64,000 nucleotides of DNA, taken from NCBI RefSeq assembly GCF_037042905.1, contig NC_087261.1, forward strand, positions 23,766,317-23,830,316, written 5' to 3'. This document shows, piece after piece, positions 45,778 to 57,477 of this stretch. The position numbers and the translations under genes were made by a program. The first letter of the stretch is position 1. Each line of letters begins with the position of its first letter. The notes beneath the pieces are model-generated. The model worked only from the letters and a program-made list of their open reading frames with translations. It was not told the DNA's origin and searched no databases. The stretch is from Lytechinus pictus (lineage: Eukaryota; Echinodermata; Echinoidea; Temnopleuroida; Toxopneustidae).

Positions 45778-47097
45778 ATATATATAATCTTTCACTCACC
45801 CACGCACCCTCACACACATACACGCACACAAAAACCCTCACGCACACACATCATACAACAGGTAGCACATCCGTTCTGGTCTGTCGATCTGTAACTTTGT
45901 ATCATTGAGAAAAAAAAATAATAAAATAAAATAGAATACGATAAATGATAAGTCAAAGAAATGCACCAATTTGTTCCCATTTTCTTAAGTGTACTCCCAA
46001 ATTCCCTGTTTTCTTGGCTATATTATATTCTTCTTTTCTGTAACCTTTAATCATATCTGTTGTTTTTTGTACGGACGGTGGTTCGCCCTTTTCTCTGGAA
46101 ATAAAAATTATATGTTTTAGCAGAAAGATTATACAGTTTATTGCATGTATTCTCACACATTTACCAGATAGACCGATGAAAATTGTTTTCCAATCATCAA
46201 TCCTAACTTCCTTTAAATGAAGCTTTTTGATGACCTCCTTCCATAACTGTTTAACCTTTAAACAATCTAAAAATAAATGTTGGTATGTTTCTACCTGTTG
46301 TTTACAAAAAGAACAAAAATTGTCTGACTCAAAACCAAATTGGAAGAGCTTCTCTTTTGTATACACTACCCCATGTAATAGTTTGTACTGAAACTCCCTT
46401 TGTTTACTACATATAAAAGCATTCTTCAATCTTGTAAAGGTTTCTTTCAACTCCCCTATTCCAAGATCATATTCACAATGTCCATCATAAACCTTTAGAG
46501 TGTACTCTTTTTGAAATTGCTCAATAAAGTAATTATATATATATCTGGCTTTTAAATCCATAAATTTATGTAGGTAACCAAAGATCTTCAGTTCTATTTG
46601 AAAATTTTCACTATCTATAACTATAAAATCACTTTGTATCCATTCTTTTTTAATCACAGAAAAAATTCTTTGAATCATCAGCAGATTATCAGCAGTGTAA
46701 CCCCGGTTATGGAAATATGAGACTGGTCTTAGTTGACCTCCTACAATAATATCTGATGCTTGAAATATACCTTTCTGAAAGAGTTCAACATCAAAAAACG
46801 GTTTATTATGAAGACATATAAATCTGTTGTTAAAAATCACAGGATTGATCTTGTTTTCCTCAAAGTTTCTACATTGATCCAAATCTTGCCATGCTTTCAA
46901 CATATCTTTATAAAATATTTGTATACCTTGTAAGTCCATTTTATTTGCATCATAATTACAAAGAAATATACTCCGGCCTCCCAATGATCTAAAAAAGTAG
47001 TCAAAGGTTACTTTCCAACCTAAATATTTCTCACCGTACAGCAGCCTTTTAATCCACATAATTCTCTGAGTTTTAATGAAAACTTCAAAATTAGTTA
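45778..47097 (-). mobile_element. 5'-truncated L1/Tx1-type LINE, coding part
   Basis: Nearly identical to 47476-48794. It ends abruptly at 47097, where TATAA and the T run of the next LINE's poly(A) tail follow. Together with 32629-33016 it is one 5'-truncated copy, split by the piggyBac-like insert and lying head to tail with the longer copy. Confidence 0.85.
45953..47059 (-). pseudogene. C-terminal fragment of LINE ORF2 (truncated copy)
   Basis: 368 codons matching residues 895-1262 of the intact ORF2 at 47655-51443. I see two residue differences (GIQIFY against GIPIFY, and ETYQH against ETHQH). It lacks endonuclease and reverse transcriptase domains and retains only the post-RT region with a CCHC-like CSFC...H...C knuckle. 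It is a dead-on-arrival insertion rather than a gene. The very small divergence means a young duplication. Confidence 0.85.
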
Positions 47098-47100
47098 TAA

Positions 47101-50100
47101 TTTTTTTTTGTTTTGAATAATATTTTATTTTCTTCCTCTTTCAAATCAATAAGTTGACAATCACAATTCATATAAATAAAGATTCTTTGCATGTATACAA
47201 TCAATAAACAATCAAACAAATAAATATATCAATATCAATGAGATTACAAATATTTTTAAAATGATTACAAATAAAATTAAACTGCCAAATTTCTCTTCTA
47301 TGACAATGTGAAGCATTTTTTTTTTTATGTGAAAAAAAAAACTCTTATAACTCTTCCCCAAAAAGTACATAATATAGCATAAAATTATTTCAATATTTTT
47401 TTTTTTATATATCAAAATTATGTCAAATCAAATAAACTACTTTTTTCATGAAACTCTATGCTCCTTTTAGAGGAAGATTACATATATATAATCTTTCACA
47501 CACCCACGCACCCTCACACACATACACGCACACAAAAACCCTCACGCACACACATCATACAACAGGTAGCACATCCGTTCTGGTCTGTCGATCTGTAACT
47601 TTGTATCATTGAAAAAAAAAAAAATAAATAAAATAGAATACGATAAATGATAAGTCAAAGAAATGCACCAATTTGTTCCCATTTTCTTAAGTGTACTCCC
47701 AAATTCCCTGTTTTCTTGGCTATATTATATTCTTCTTTTCTGTAACCTTTAATCATATCTGTTGTTTTTTGTACGGACGGTGGTTCGCCCTTTTCTCTGG
47801 AAATAAAAATTATATGTTTTAGCAGAAAGATTATACAGTTTATTGCATGTATTCTCACACATTTACCAGATAGACCGATGAAAATTGTTTTCCAATCATC
47901 AATCCTAACTTCCTTTAAATGAAGCTTTTTGATGACCTCCTTCCATAACTGTTTAACCTTTAAACAATCTAAAAATAAATGTTGGTGTGTTTCTACCTGT
48001 TGTTTACAAAAAGAACAAAAATTGTCTGACTCAAAACCAAATTGGAAGAGCTTCTCTTTTGTATACACTACCCCATGTAATAGTTTGTACTGAAACTCCC
48101 TTTGTTTACTACATATAAAAGCATTCTTCAATCTTGTAAAGGTTTCTTTCAACTCCCCTATTCCAAGATCATATTCACAATGTCCATCATAAACCTTTAG
48201 AGTGTACTCTTTTTGAAATTGCTCAATAAAGTAATTATATATATATCTGGCTTTTAAATCCATAAATTTATGTAGGTAACCAAAGATCTTCAGTTCTATT
48301 TGAAAATTTTCACTATCTATAACTATAAAATCACTTTGTATCCATTCTTTTTTAATCACAGAAAAAATTCTTTGAATCATCAGCAGATTATCAGCAGTGT
48401 AACCCCGGTTATGGAAATATGAGACTGGTCTTAGTTGACCTCCTACAATAATATCTGATGCTTGAAATATACCTTTCTGAAAGAGTTCAACATCAAAAAA
48501 CGGTTTATTATGAAGACATATAAATCTGTTGTTAAAAATCACAGGATTGATCTTGTTTTCCTCAAAGTTTCTACATTGATCCAAATCTTGCCATGCTTTC
48601 AACATATCTTTATAAAATATTGGTATACCTTGTAAGTCCATTTTATTTGCATCATAATTACAAAGAAATATACTCCGGCCTCCCAATGATCTAAAAAAGT
48701 AGTCAAAGGTTACTTTCCAACCTAAATATTTCTCCCCGTACAGCAGCCTTTTAATCCACATAATTCTCTGAGTTTTAATGAAAACTTCAAAATTAGTTAC
48801 TTTGAGTCCCCCTGCACAATAATCTTGATATAGAATTTTCCGTTTTATTCTGTCATTTCCAGCCCAAATGAAATTAAAAGAAATCTTTTCAATTTCTTTA
48901 AAGATATTTTGAGGAACTGAAATAAGAGAAGAAACATAATTTAATTTAGAAAATACATGCATTTTTAACAATCTAATTTTACCAAACATTGTCAGATCTC
49001 GTTGCCTCCACCATCCAATTAATCTTTTGATTTTACTCAAAATTTCTTTATAATTTAGGTCATCTTTTATTTTGGAGTCTCGTGAAAAATATACCCCTAA
49101 AATTTGTATATATTGCATTCTATGTCCAAACAGAGGTAAAACCGGCCTATCACATTCTTCCCCCAACCACATAAAATTTGTCTTATCCATGTTTATTTTC
49201 AAACCACTCAATTTCTCAAACTCTCCGAAGACTTTCTTCACCCTATTAACTGAGTACGTGTCTTTTAGAAACAATGTACAATCATCTGCGTACAATACTT
49301 GTTTTATTTTTCTTTCACCAAACCCAATCCCTTCAATACCCGGATCATTTCGAATAGAATTAGCAAGTAATTCAATAGCTATAATAAATAAATAAGGAGA
49401 GAGGGGATCTCCTTGTCTTACTCCTCTTTTAACCTCAAAATATCCAGTTGAGTGTCCCCCATTCATCACACAGCTACTAACGTCATTATAAAGAATTCTA
49501 ACCCAAGAGCACAATACATTACCAAAACCAAAAGATTTCAATGCTTTAAATAGAAGTCTATGTGATATACAATCAAATGCTTTTTCGAAGTCTACAGCAA
49601 TTACAAATCCTACTGGCTGATATAAGGATTGAAAGAATACATCGTCTATTAACCTCACTGCCTCTCCAATATTCCTATCTTTAACATACCCTACTTGGTC
49701 ATAATGAATAATGTCCCCTAGTACCTCTTTTACCCTTTTAGCTAAAACTTTTGACAATATTTTGTAGTCTACATTAAGAAGTGTTATTGGTCTGTAGTTT
49801 TTCATATATAAATGATCTTTTCCATCCTTTTCTATTAGGGTAATTACTCCCTGTCTCTGCGAGTTTGATAACATTTCTGTATCAAAACTTTCATTAAATG
49901 CTTCAACAATAAATTTCCCTAAAATTGGCCAAAACGTAAAATAGAATTCAGCTGTAAAACCATCATTACCTGGTGACTTATTCCATTTCATTTCCTTTAC
50001 CGCTTGATAGCATTCTTCAAATGATATTGGCCCTTCACAAAAATCCTTATTTTCTTCACTCAACTTGGGCAATTCATTAAAAAACATATTGTCAATATCT

Positions 50101-51578
50101 TCTGCACTATCACTATTTTTGTATTCATATAAATGCGCATAAAACTTCTTAATAGTGGTTAAAATATCTTTGCTATCACACAAAATTTCCCCGTTTTCAC
50201 TGTATATCTCCTTAATCACGCTTTTCCTTTTATTTGATTTCAATAATTGTTCAAAAAAAGCTGAATTCCTTTCACCTTCTTCGGACCATTCCACCCTCGA
50301 TCTCACCTTTAATCCTTGACGAGAGTAATCGAAGAGCTGCTCTAATTCACTTTTTTTCGATTCGATTTCATCTTGAATTCCATTGTGAAAATTAGTAACC
50401 AAATGATGTTCTAAATCTTTAATATCCTTTTCTAATTTTTCAACCTTTGTTTTTCTAATTGCTGCTTTTTTACGAGAGAATTTCATAATATATTCTCTAA
50501 GTTTCATTTTCATAAAATCCCAAAATTTAATTTTACTATTTATTTGGTCTCGCCAGGTTCCCTCTATTTCAGAAACCTCCATTTTTATCCCTTCTACAAA
50601 TTCTTTATCATTACATAAGCTGCTATTGAACTTCCAATATGATTTCCCATAAATAAAACTCTCAACCAAGTTGCTAAATTCTACACAGACCCCAGCGTGA
50701 TCAGGTGTAATAGATGGTAAGATGTCAGATTTTTTTACAAGCTTCTCTAATTTCGAAGAGATGAAAATGTAATCTAATCTACTCTGAACAAATGGCTGTT
50801 TCTGTCTAAAAGTAAATTCTTTTTTATTTGGATGACGCTTACGCCAAACATCAATCAAGTCTAGCTTATCAAGAAAATCACCTAATAAATCTTTGTATTT
50901 ATTTTTTGAAACATTTCTCGCACCCATGTAATCTAAGTCATGGTCTATACTTAAATTGAAATCTCCCCCAATTATCAGAGAGCATTCTTCACTAAATACA
51001 GATGAAATTATTTTGTCCAAATCAGAAAGAAAATCACATTGGGCCTTTCCTTTATCTCCTGTTGGAAAATATACACTTCCTAGTATCAACTTTTCACTTT
51101 GACATGTACCTTTTATTATAATATATCTTCCGCCTTTGTCTATTAAAACTTTTTCTATCACAAAATCAACATTCGATTTAAACATGAGAATAGTTCCCCT
51201 ACTGTGATTACTCCCGTGACTAAAATACATCTCCCCTTCCCAATCAGCCTTCCAACTATTTTCAATATCTTGTGTGCTAAATGTTTCCTGTAAAAATACT
51301 ACATTTCCTGACCTTTTGCACCATTGAAAAATTTTCTTTCTTTTTACTTTATCTCTTAGCCCTCTTACATTGACTGTGAGTATTTTTAAATTACCCCTCA
51401 TTGGTGAAGAGATGCCACAGTGATAGGACACGAAATGGTGCATTCCCTACTTCAGAAATAAGAGCTTTTAAGTAAAGTTGAAAATAATACAAGTACAGAC
51501 AGACACAGAAACTTCCAATTACACACATAGCACCCCACTCATTCACATCCACACCAGAACTGGAAAACATACCACCTA
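47101..51578 (-). mobile_element. L1/Tx1-type LINE, ORF2 and 3' end
   Basis: Minus-strand LINE with a poly(A) tail (T run 47101-47109), a 3' UTR with a CA-rich stretch (about 47500-47560) and an intact ORF2. Its 5' part is interrupted at 51578 by the TA-flanked element. Continuation beyond 52756, and whether ORF1 at 55878-56735 belongs to this copy, are not settled. Confidence 0.8.
47655..51443 (-). CDS. LINE ORF2: endonuclease-reverse transcriptase, 1262 aa, intact
   Basis: L1/Tx1-type ORF2 protein that nicks target DNA and reverse transcribes its own RNA. The endonuclease (about 18-260) shows TVNVRG (23-28), LQET (51-54), GGDFN (159-163), RLDYIF (222-227) and TPDHAG (246-251). A coiled, lysine-rich linker spans about 310-400. 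The reverse transcriptase (about 480-790) shows NYRPITLLN, VDFEKAFD (617-624), GVRQGDPLSP and YADD (718-721). A CCHC-like knuckle lies near the C terminus. All catalytic residues that I can check are present, with no stop or frameshift. The start is the first ATG of the frame at 51443; an internal ATG (residue 15) is also possible because the endonuclease begins just after it. Confidence 0.92.
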   Translation of the reverse strand: MHHFVSYHCGISSPMRGNLKILTVNVRGLRDKVKRKKIFQWCKRSGNVVFLQETFSTQDIENSWKADWEGEMYFSHGSNHSRGTILMFKSNVDFVIEKVLIDKGGRYIIIKGTCQSEKLILGSVYFPTGDKGKAQCDFLSDLDKIISSVFSEECSLIIGGDFNLSIDHDLDYMGARNVSKNKYKDLLGDFLDKLDLIDVWRKRHPNKKEFTFRQKQPFVQSRLDYIFISSKLEKLVKKSDILPSITPDHAGVCVEFSNLVESFIYGKSYWKFNSSLCNDKEFVEGIKMEVSEIEGTWRDQINSKIKFWDFMKMKLREYIMKFSRKKAAIRKTKVEKLEKDIKDLEHHLVTNFHNGIQDEIESKKSELEQLFDYSRQGLKVRSRVEWSEEGERNSAFFEQLLKSNKRKSVIKEIYSENGEILCDSKDILTTIKKFYAHLYEYKNSDSAEDIDNMFFNELPKLSEENKDFCEGPISFEECYQAVKEMKWNKSPGNDGFTAEFYFTFWPILGKFIVEAFNESFDTEMLSNSQRQGVITLIEKDGKDHLYMKNYRPITLLNVDYKILSKVLAKRVKEVLGDIIHYDQVGYVKDRNIGEAVRLIDDVFFQSLYQPVGFVIAVDFEKAFDCISHRLLFKALKSFGFGNVLCSWVRILYNDVSSCVMNGGHSTGYFEVKRGVRQGDPLSPYLFIIAIELLANSIRNDPGIEGIGFGERKIKQVLYADDCTLFLKDTYSVNRVKKVFGEFEKLSGLKINMDKTNFMWLGEECDRPVLPLFGHRMQYIQILGVYFSRDSKIKDDLNYKEILSKIKRLIGWWRQRDLTMFGKIRLLKMHVFSKLNYVSSLISVPQNIFKEIEKISFNFIWAGNDRIKRKILYQDYCAGGLKVTNFEVFIKTQRIMWIKRLLYGEKYLGWKVTFDYFFRSLGGRSIFLCNYDANKMDLQGIPIFYKDMLKAWQDLDQCRNFEENKINPVIFNNRFICLHNKPFFDVELFQKGIFQASDIIVGGQLRPVSYFHNRGYTADNLLMIQRIFSVIKKEWIQSDFIVIDSENFQIELKIFGYLHKFMDLKARYIYNYFIEQFQKEYTLKVYDGHCEYDLGIGELKETFTRLKNAFICSKQREFQYKLLHGVVYTKEKLFQFGFESDNFCSFCKQQVETHQHLFLDCLKVKQLWKEVIKKLHLKEVRIDDWKTIFIGLSGKCVRIHAINCIIFLLKHIIFISREKGEPPSVQKTTDMIKGYRKEEYNIAKKTGNLGVHLRKWEQIGAFL

Positions 51579-52754
51579 AAGCCCCTTTCACAATTGACGT
51601 ACGACCATTTGCGACCTTTTGGTCGTGCGACAGGCTGCAACAGGCATCAATCGCCAGTCATCTCATAAGATCGCACAGAGGCTTTCACAGTTGCAACAGC
51701 TGTCGTACAACAAAAACAACCAGTAAAACCCGTTGCACGAGTAAGTCGCTTATGATCCTATTGTGCTCGTGCGATCACATGTGAGTGTTGCACGAGGGAT
51801 TGCGAGGGGAACGATCGCATACAACGGTAGTGCAATGTTGTAAGCCGTTGCGATCGGTCTTGCAACAGTCTTATGGCCCATCATATTATCGCACCCAGTC
51901 GCAAGACAGGTCTCTGTACATGTAGGTCACTAGCACATGTGCAAGTGTTGTAAGACCTCCAGTCGAGTAAATGCGACTACTTAGTTGTGAACCTCTCGCA
52001 CCAAGTCGTGCAACGTTGAACAACACTCGTACGATGATCGCCCGACCGATGGTACGACCCTGGATACGAGCTGATGCGAGTGAATCGATCGTATTTGATC
52101 TCGTTTGGATTTTGAACATGTTCAAAGTTCAGATGTGACCAGTCACGACCACCTCGAGTTCGTGCAACCGTCTACAACGACTGCGAGTGCTCGCAAGTCA
52201 CCAAGAGATCGATCGTGCAACAGCAGGAAAAAACTGTTGCAGGCGGTCGTAAACTGGTCGGATGTCAATTGTGAAAGGGGCTGTTCGGTCGCATACATGC
52301 GAATGCAACGGTAGTGGAATGTTGTAAGACGTAATTTCGATCGGTCTTGCAACAGTCTTATATTATCGCAACCAGTCGCAAGACTGGTCTCTGTAGGTCT
52401 CTAGCACATGTGCAAGTGTTGTACGACCTCCAGTCGACTAAATGCGACTATACATAGTTGTGTCACCTCTCGCATCAAGTCGTACAACGTTGAACAACAC
52501 TCACACGATGATCGCCCGACCGATGGTACGACCTGATGCGAGTAAATCAATCGTATTTGATCGCGTTTGGATTTTGAACATGTTCAAATTCAGATGCGAC
52601 CAGTCACGACCACCTCCGACCAACTCAAATTCGTGCGTTCGTCTACAACCACTGCGAGTGCTCGTAAGACACCAAGAGATCGATCGTGCAACAACAAGAA
52701 AAAACTGTTGCAGGCGGTCGTAAACAGGTCGTACGTCAATTGTGAAAGGGGCTT
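51579..52754. mobile_element. TA-flanked inverted-repeat element with internally duplicated body, 1176 bp
   Basis: The ends AAGCCCCTTTCACAATTG are perfect inverted repeats for 28 bp, flanked by TA (51577-51578, 52755-52756). The body is a tandem duplication of ~474 bp (about 51812-52285 and 52286-52754), with blocks such as 'gcaacagtcttat', 'gatcgcccgaccgatggtac' and 'aaaaaactgttgcagg' in both. Because each unit ends in the terminal motif, a third copy of GTCAATTGTGAAAGGGGCT lies internally at about 52264-52282. Noncoding. It interrupts the 5' part of the LINE. Confidence 0.85.
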
Positions 52755-52756
52755 TA

Positions 52757-55700
52757 CGTATCACTCCACTTCATCCCAACAAACATAACACATACACTTC
52801 TGTAAACATACTCAAACACACGCCCATAGACTATCCCTTGCACACACAAACACCCCAAGACACTCTCACAAACACCCCAACACACGCACACCAGCGTGAT
52901 TGACATATATCCTATAGACCCGCAGTTCCGCCCCCCCCCCCCCCCCCCCGTTATAGAGCAGCCATTTGTATGCTGTCCATATTAACATTATCTCCCTTGT
53001 CTACAGAAAATATCTACCTATATAACGCTGAGAAAAAAAAATAATAATAAAAGAGTCCGAAAGAATAACCTGATTCTGTGTTTTAGCCCTTGTCCCATAT
53101 CAAAGCTAGACTTAAAACGCTTAGACCTTCATAACATTTGGAGTGAACACATGTAAGAGTGAACCCAAATAAACCTACATAATAGGATATAACTCACTTG
53201 AAACGTATAGCATACTTAAAGATACCAGTCAAAATGAATACAGGACATCCAAGAGGGTTCTTATTGTAAAAGGTATTATCTGACTGCACCGATAAAGGAT
53301 ACAGTTGATACTATGTTCCAACCTGTCGAAACTATTCCTATTCTTCTACATCCTAATTGAAAAGCAAATGGCAAAAACTCTTCCGGATACACAAAAATTC
53401 CCAATAACAATAACACCGTTCCAATAAACATATACAGCAGGACTTGTATACCTGCATTGGCATATTTGTTATTCTTCTGTAAACCAATATGAATGAGATT
53501 TGGTATGAGAAGAGCTACTACCATGTGTCCTCTATTTATAATAAGCATGATAAGTGATACAATGAATGAAAGAAAAAAAAAACACCTTTCAATCAATTCA
53601 AATCAAATGACAATACCAACAACAAAGTCATGATTATCCTTAAGAATGTATACGGGAATCTTTCAGACTCGTTCTGTGATGTAGTCATGCATGTTCCACC
53701 CACTAGACCCATTACATTATGAATGCATGCATGGAACAAACATTTACCCCACACAATAAACGTCATTCAAAATCGCTCTGTCCCCCAGTTCATCAGAATA
53801 AATGACAAAACTCTTCAAAGTACTTGAGATCCCATATAAAATAGCGCCGTTCTAATCAGAACAATCAGAAACAAATGAGAGCAAATTTCTTGCCACTCGA
53901 ATAGCTGGTTACTTTCAATAACATTAATGGAGCTATTCAAATTGCCTATGCTAATTTGTTTAGAGCCATTGTAACACAGATATCCTAATAATGTACTCTG
54001 CCAATTAAAGCTATACCTGCCTGAAGCAAAATCCTTCCACTCCTTCATTATTTTGTTTCATTGAATATGTAGATCAATAACCCCTAAAGAAATTTCAAAG
54101 ACTCTAATTGTTGGAAGTGTCATTCCATGTGACTATTATCATTCAAAAATTCCTGGGATGGGCGATAGAAAAAAGACTTAATGCATAATCACCAGCAAAA
54201 GGATCTTGCTTTCAACTCAGGGTCATACAGACGAATGAATTATCAATACAAAATTGCAAATGCACACAGAGCTATTCATCCTGTCTACCTTCATTAGCAA
54301 TATTTATTCTTTTATAAACCGATTTAAGGTTATGCATTTAAATTAGACTGTGCATTGCATTACTTTTTCCCCCTTTTTTGGGCTAAAAGTGGTACAGTGA
54401 ATGAGCCAAGAAACCCCTTCCTACCTTGCAAATTCAAGCTCAAAATTAATTAATTGCAAGTTAGGTAATATTTTTGTACCTTATTGTTTCACCACACCAA
54501 AGATTAGTGCATTAACTCTCTCAAAAATATGTAAAAAATTAAAGAATTTTAAAGAATGTTATTTAACATCTTTTTGCCAGTCCCTCTCTCTCCCTCCGCC
54601 TCTCGCTTACAATAATGACGATACCAATGTACTATCGGAATGCGCTATTTTTTTTTATCCAATTAACATCATAACTATTGAAGGAAGATTTACCTTTTTT
54701 GTCTCCCTTTTTTTCAGACAGTTACTCCTCCTATCCGCTATACAAAGCGAAGAGATTGACATAACCAGATACATGTAGCTATAGATATTGGCATCAGACC
54801 TACAACATTTAACTAGCATTCCTGTCATTATTAGAGGCAGTCCCCGAGAGCGTATAGAGAGGGAGAGAGAGAGATAGAAAGAGATCATAAAATAAAAATG
54901 CATATTGTAAATACATACAATGTATACGCATATCCACTTATTTATAATGGATAAAAAAAGTATCTCTTCAAATCCATAGTTATTTTGCAAAGGAAATCCA
55001 TACTTATTTTACAAAGTAGCTCCACAGCACTTTAATTCACTGCAGTTTGAAAAAAAAAACTGCAACTTAAAATGCCATTTCCTTTTTCCTCCCTTTCTCT
55101 TGGTTTGAACTTAAAGTTTTGTTATTACTTATTCCCACAAATATAAAAGAGAAATGGTAAAAGAAAAAAAAAAAATAGAAGAGGCTTTCTTTAGTAGGCC
55201 TATATTTTTTAATATTTACTTGGTACATATAAGAAGGCCTAAGAATAGCCTGCACAAGCAATCAGAGCCACTTTAGGCTCTAATAAATATTTATTTAAAG
55301 AAAGAAAAAAAAAATATATGTATACAGGTCTATGTTACTTTTACACAAAATAAAGGGTGATTATTCCATGAACGTCTTCTAGTTTCTTCATTCTAGTTTC
55401 TTCTCGTTGCATAATATCTTTGATAATAAAAAAATATCAGCTCTCTAGCTTTCCACTTTTGAACATTGCGTCTCCTTTCCTTCCTTGCGTCAAAAATAAG
55501 ATAAGATAAGATAAGAGTACGCAATATCTTTTCTCACACCACGCTTTAGTTATTGCTGTTATATTTTCCTGTCTTCTTTGTCCTGCATTTCTCTTCCTTT
55601 TTTGTTTGAATAGGAATATTCTTCAATCATCCTCATTGCATCTTTCAGAAATAATATACAATTTTGGTTTTAGTTGACTCGCATTTTGTTGTGAAATATT

Positions 55701-55877
55701 CATCAAACCAAATTCTTATCACAGTTTAACAGTTTAAATGGTGTTTAGAAGGGTCTCACTTTGTGAAAACCTCTTTAACTCCGTAGTCTAGAAAATTAAA
55801 TGCTTAGTGTAAGCGAATGTAAACATAACTGATACTTATCCAAGCTTTTCTCCTTGTATTCTCATAGCGCCAGTTGC
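52757..55877. other. No supported gene; possibly LINE 5' region plus unidentified DNA
   Basis: Contains a CA-rich stretch (52790-52890), a C homopolymer (about 52930-52949), AT-rich DNA, and CT/GA tracts (54580-54600, 54855-54885). Two short minus-strand frames (53276-53596 hydrophobic; 53815-54048) have no recognised relatives. The part next to 52756 should be LINE sequence since it flanks a simple insertion. Where that ends is not visible. Confidence 0.4.
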
Positions 55878-56735
55878 TTATTCAGGGAGATTGGGCTCTG
55901 CACCAGTAGCTACCTGAAGACGTATTCGTGGGTTACCGGGATGTGTCTCTGTAGGAAGTTGCCGAATGAACACTTGTTGTCTCTCCCGTGGCACGTAAAC
56001 TCGATCGATATACAATTTCCAAGGTTCGCTTCGGGAGAAATAAGCCATCTTACCTGAAGACCGGGCTGCCTTTAAGGCTGGCAATTGAGCTCTTTGACGT
56101 TCTCTTATTCGCAGTGGGAGATCCTCTGTAATAAACATGCGTGAACCTTTCAAATTCTTCGCCCTTAGAAACACAGCAGCGCGATCTTTATATCTTAAAA
56201 ATCTTGCAATGATGGGGCGCGGTCTTCTGGCAGAGTTGATCCGATGGGCTCTTTGAAATTCAATCCTATCTGCAATCGCTCTATCAAATCTAAGATGCTC
56301 CACAAAAAAGTCCCGTAAAAGGTTCTCCACATCTTCCTGTTGATTACCTTCTACTATTCCGTGAAAAAGTAAATTTTCTCGATTAATGTATGTCTTGAGA
56401 CTGTCAATTTCCTGGTTGACTATTTCCTTATCCTCCTCTATTTTCTGCTGAAGTTCTGAAATATTCTGTCCATTAAAAGTGACCGAATTCACAACATCGT
56501 TAAGTTTTTCTTCAAATTTCTTTATTTTGGCTCCAAAGTTAAGTTCCAAAACTTGAATTCTTTCTAGTACCTTTCCTATCTCCTCTGCTAACATATTCTT
56601 AATGGCAGGCAAGAGAGCAGGTCCTTCGGGACTAGAGCCGGTAGATGGTCGAGGGCGTTTCCCGCCTTGTTTCCCTCGATGACCGCTCGACATTTTCGTA
56701 GTTACCGATATTTTTTCAACTTCAAATATCCACAT
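55878..56735 (-). CDS. L1-type ORF1 protein, 285 aa
   Basis: RNA-binding chaperone of L1/Tx1 retrotransposons that forms ribonucleoprotein with the element RNA. Domain order fits: a basic N terminus rich in G, K, R and P (about 15-40), a coiled coil (about 45-115), an RRM-like domain opening with RENLLFHGI (119-127) and including RAHRI and RPRPIIARFLRYKDRAAV (about 162-188), and a C-terminal domain with ITEDLPLRIRERQRAQLPAL (202-221). There is no internal stop. Translation could start at residue 15 (MSSGHRG) rather than residue 1. It lies upstream of and on the same strand as ORF2 at 47655-51443, as expected for one element. The 4.4-kb gap is only partly explained by the 1.2-kb insertion, so it may come from another copy. 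Confidence 0.85.
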   Translation of the reverse strand: MWIFEVEKISVTTKMSSGHRGKQGGKRPRPSTGSSPEGPALLPAIKNMLAEEIGKVLERIQVLELNFGAKIKKFEEKLNDVVNSVTFNGQNISELQQKIEEDKEIVNQEIDSLKTYINRENLLFHGIVEGNQQEDVENLLRDFFVEHLRFDRAIADRIEFQRAHRINSARRPRPIIARFLRYKDRAAVFLRAKNLKGSRMFITEDLPLRIRERQRAQLPALKAARSSGKMAYFSRSEPWKLYIDRVYVPRERQQVFIRQLPTETHPGNPRIRLQVATGAEPNLPE

Positions 56736-57473
56736 TACATAATGGGAGAGAGGAGGCGAACCCGCGATACGTGTTACTCTCTGACGAACATGCTGTCTAA
56801 TCTAATATCAAATGGGGGAGTGGATGGACTTTCGTGATTCGAAAGTCCGCTCCTCCATCGTCCCACTTTTGGTGGCATCATTTTCATTTTATACATGTTT
56901 TATCCAAATATTAGACTTTGTGAATTGTCACTTACCTGTATAATGCGGTGGATTTACACTATGGTGCGCCATCTATCGGTTGCAGCGAATTGTCTAACTT
57001 AGCGGTCGACATCGCGCAACTGTACTATAATGTGACTGTGATGCTTCAAAAATAAAAACCACTCGACAGGAATGCACCAAAAACGGTCTAAATTTCGCAC
57101 ATAAATATGCAGGCAAATTTCTCTCCCACCTCCTGGACCATAGTAAACAGCATAACCGGTCGAGCCGCGTCGGCCAGCGCTGAATAATCGCATGTATGCA
57201 TGCACTTAATATACCATACGTAATTTGGATATATTATTGAAGAAACCGTTTTTGTAGCATTTTCGATAATTACTTATGCTCCTTTATCATCACCCATCAA
57301 TGTTCATTTTTTATATTACTTTTATGTATTTTGAAAAGTGATGTATCATGAACACAAATTTAAAGACAAATAAAACGGGCAAAGAAATTGTGTTAAATAT
57401 CGCCAACGTATAATCTTAGTTTACCCACTGGACAGTCGATAACTTGTAAGGTCATTTGATAATAATTTAATAT
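56736..57473. other. No gene; probable 5' region of the L1-type element
   Basis: Just upstream of ORF1 lies a small perfect hairpin, GGACTTTCG/CGAAAGTCC (56826-56834, 56840-56848). The remainder to 57473 has no feature I can name. Confidence 0.35.
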
Positions 57474-57477
57474 TAAA

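Noticed and set aside
53276-54048. Two minus-strand frames with hydrophobic segments, considered as membrane transporter exons (the second faintly like an ABCG C-terminal region)
   Set aside because: The resemblance is too weak. An in-frame stop lies just upstream of the second frame without an acceptor, and the frames cannot be joined convincingly.
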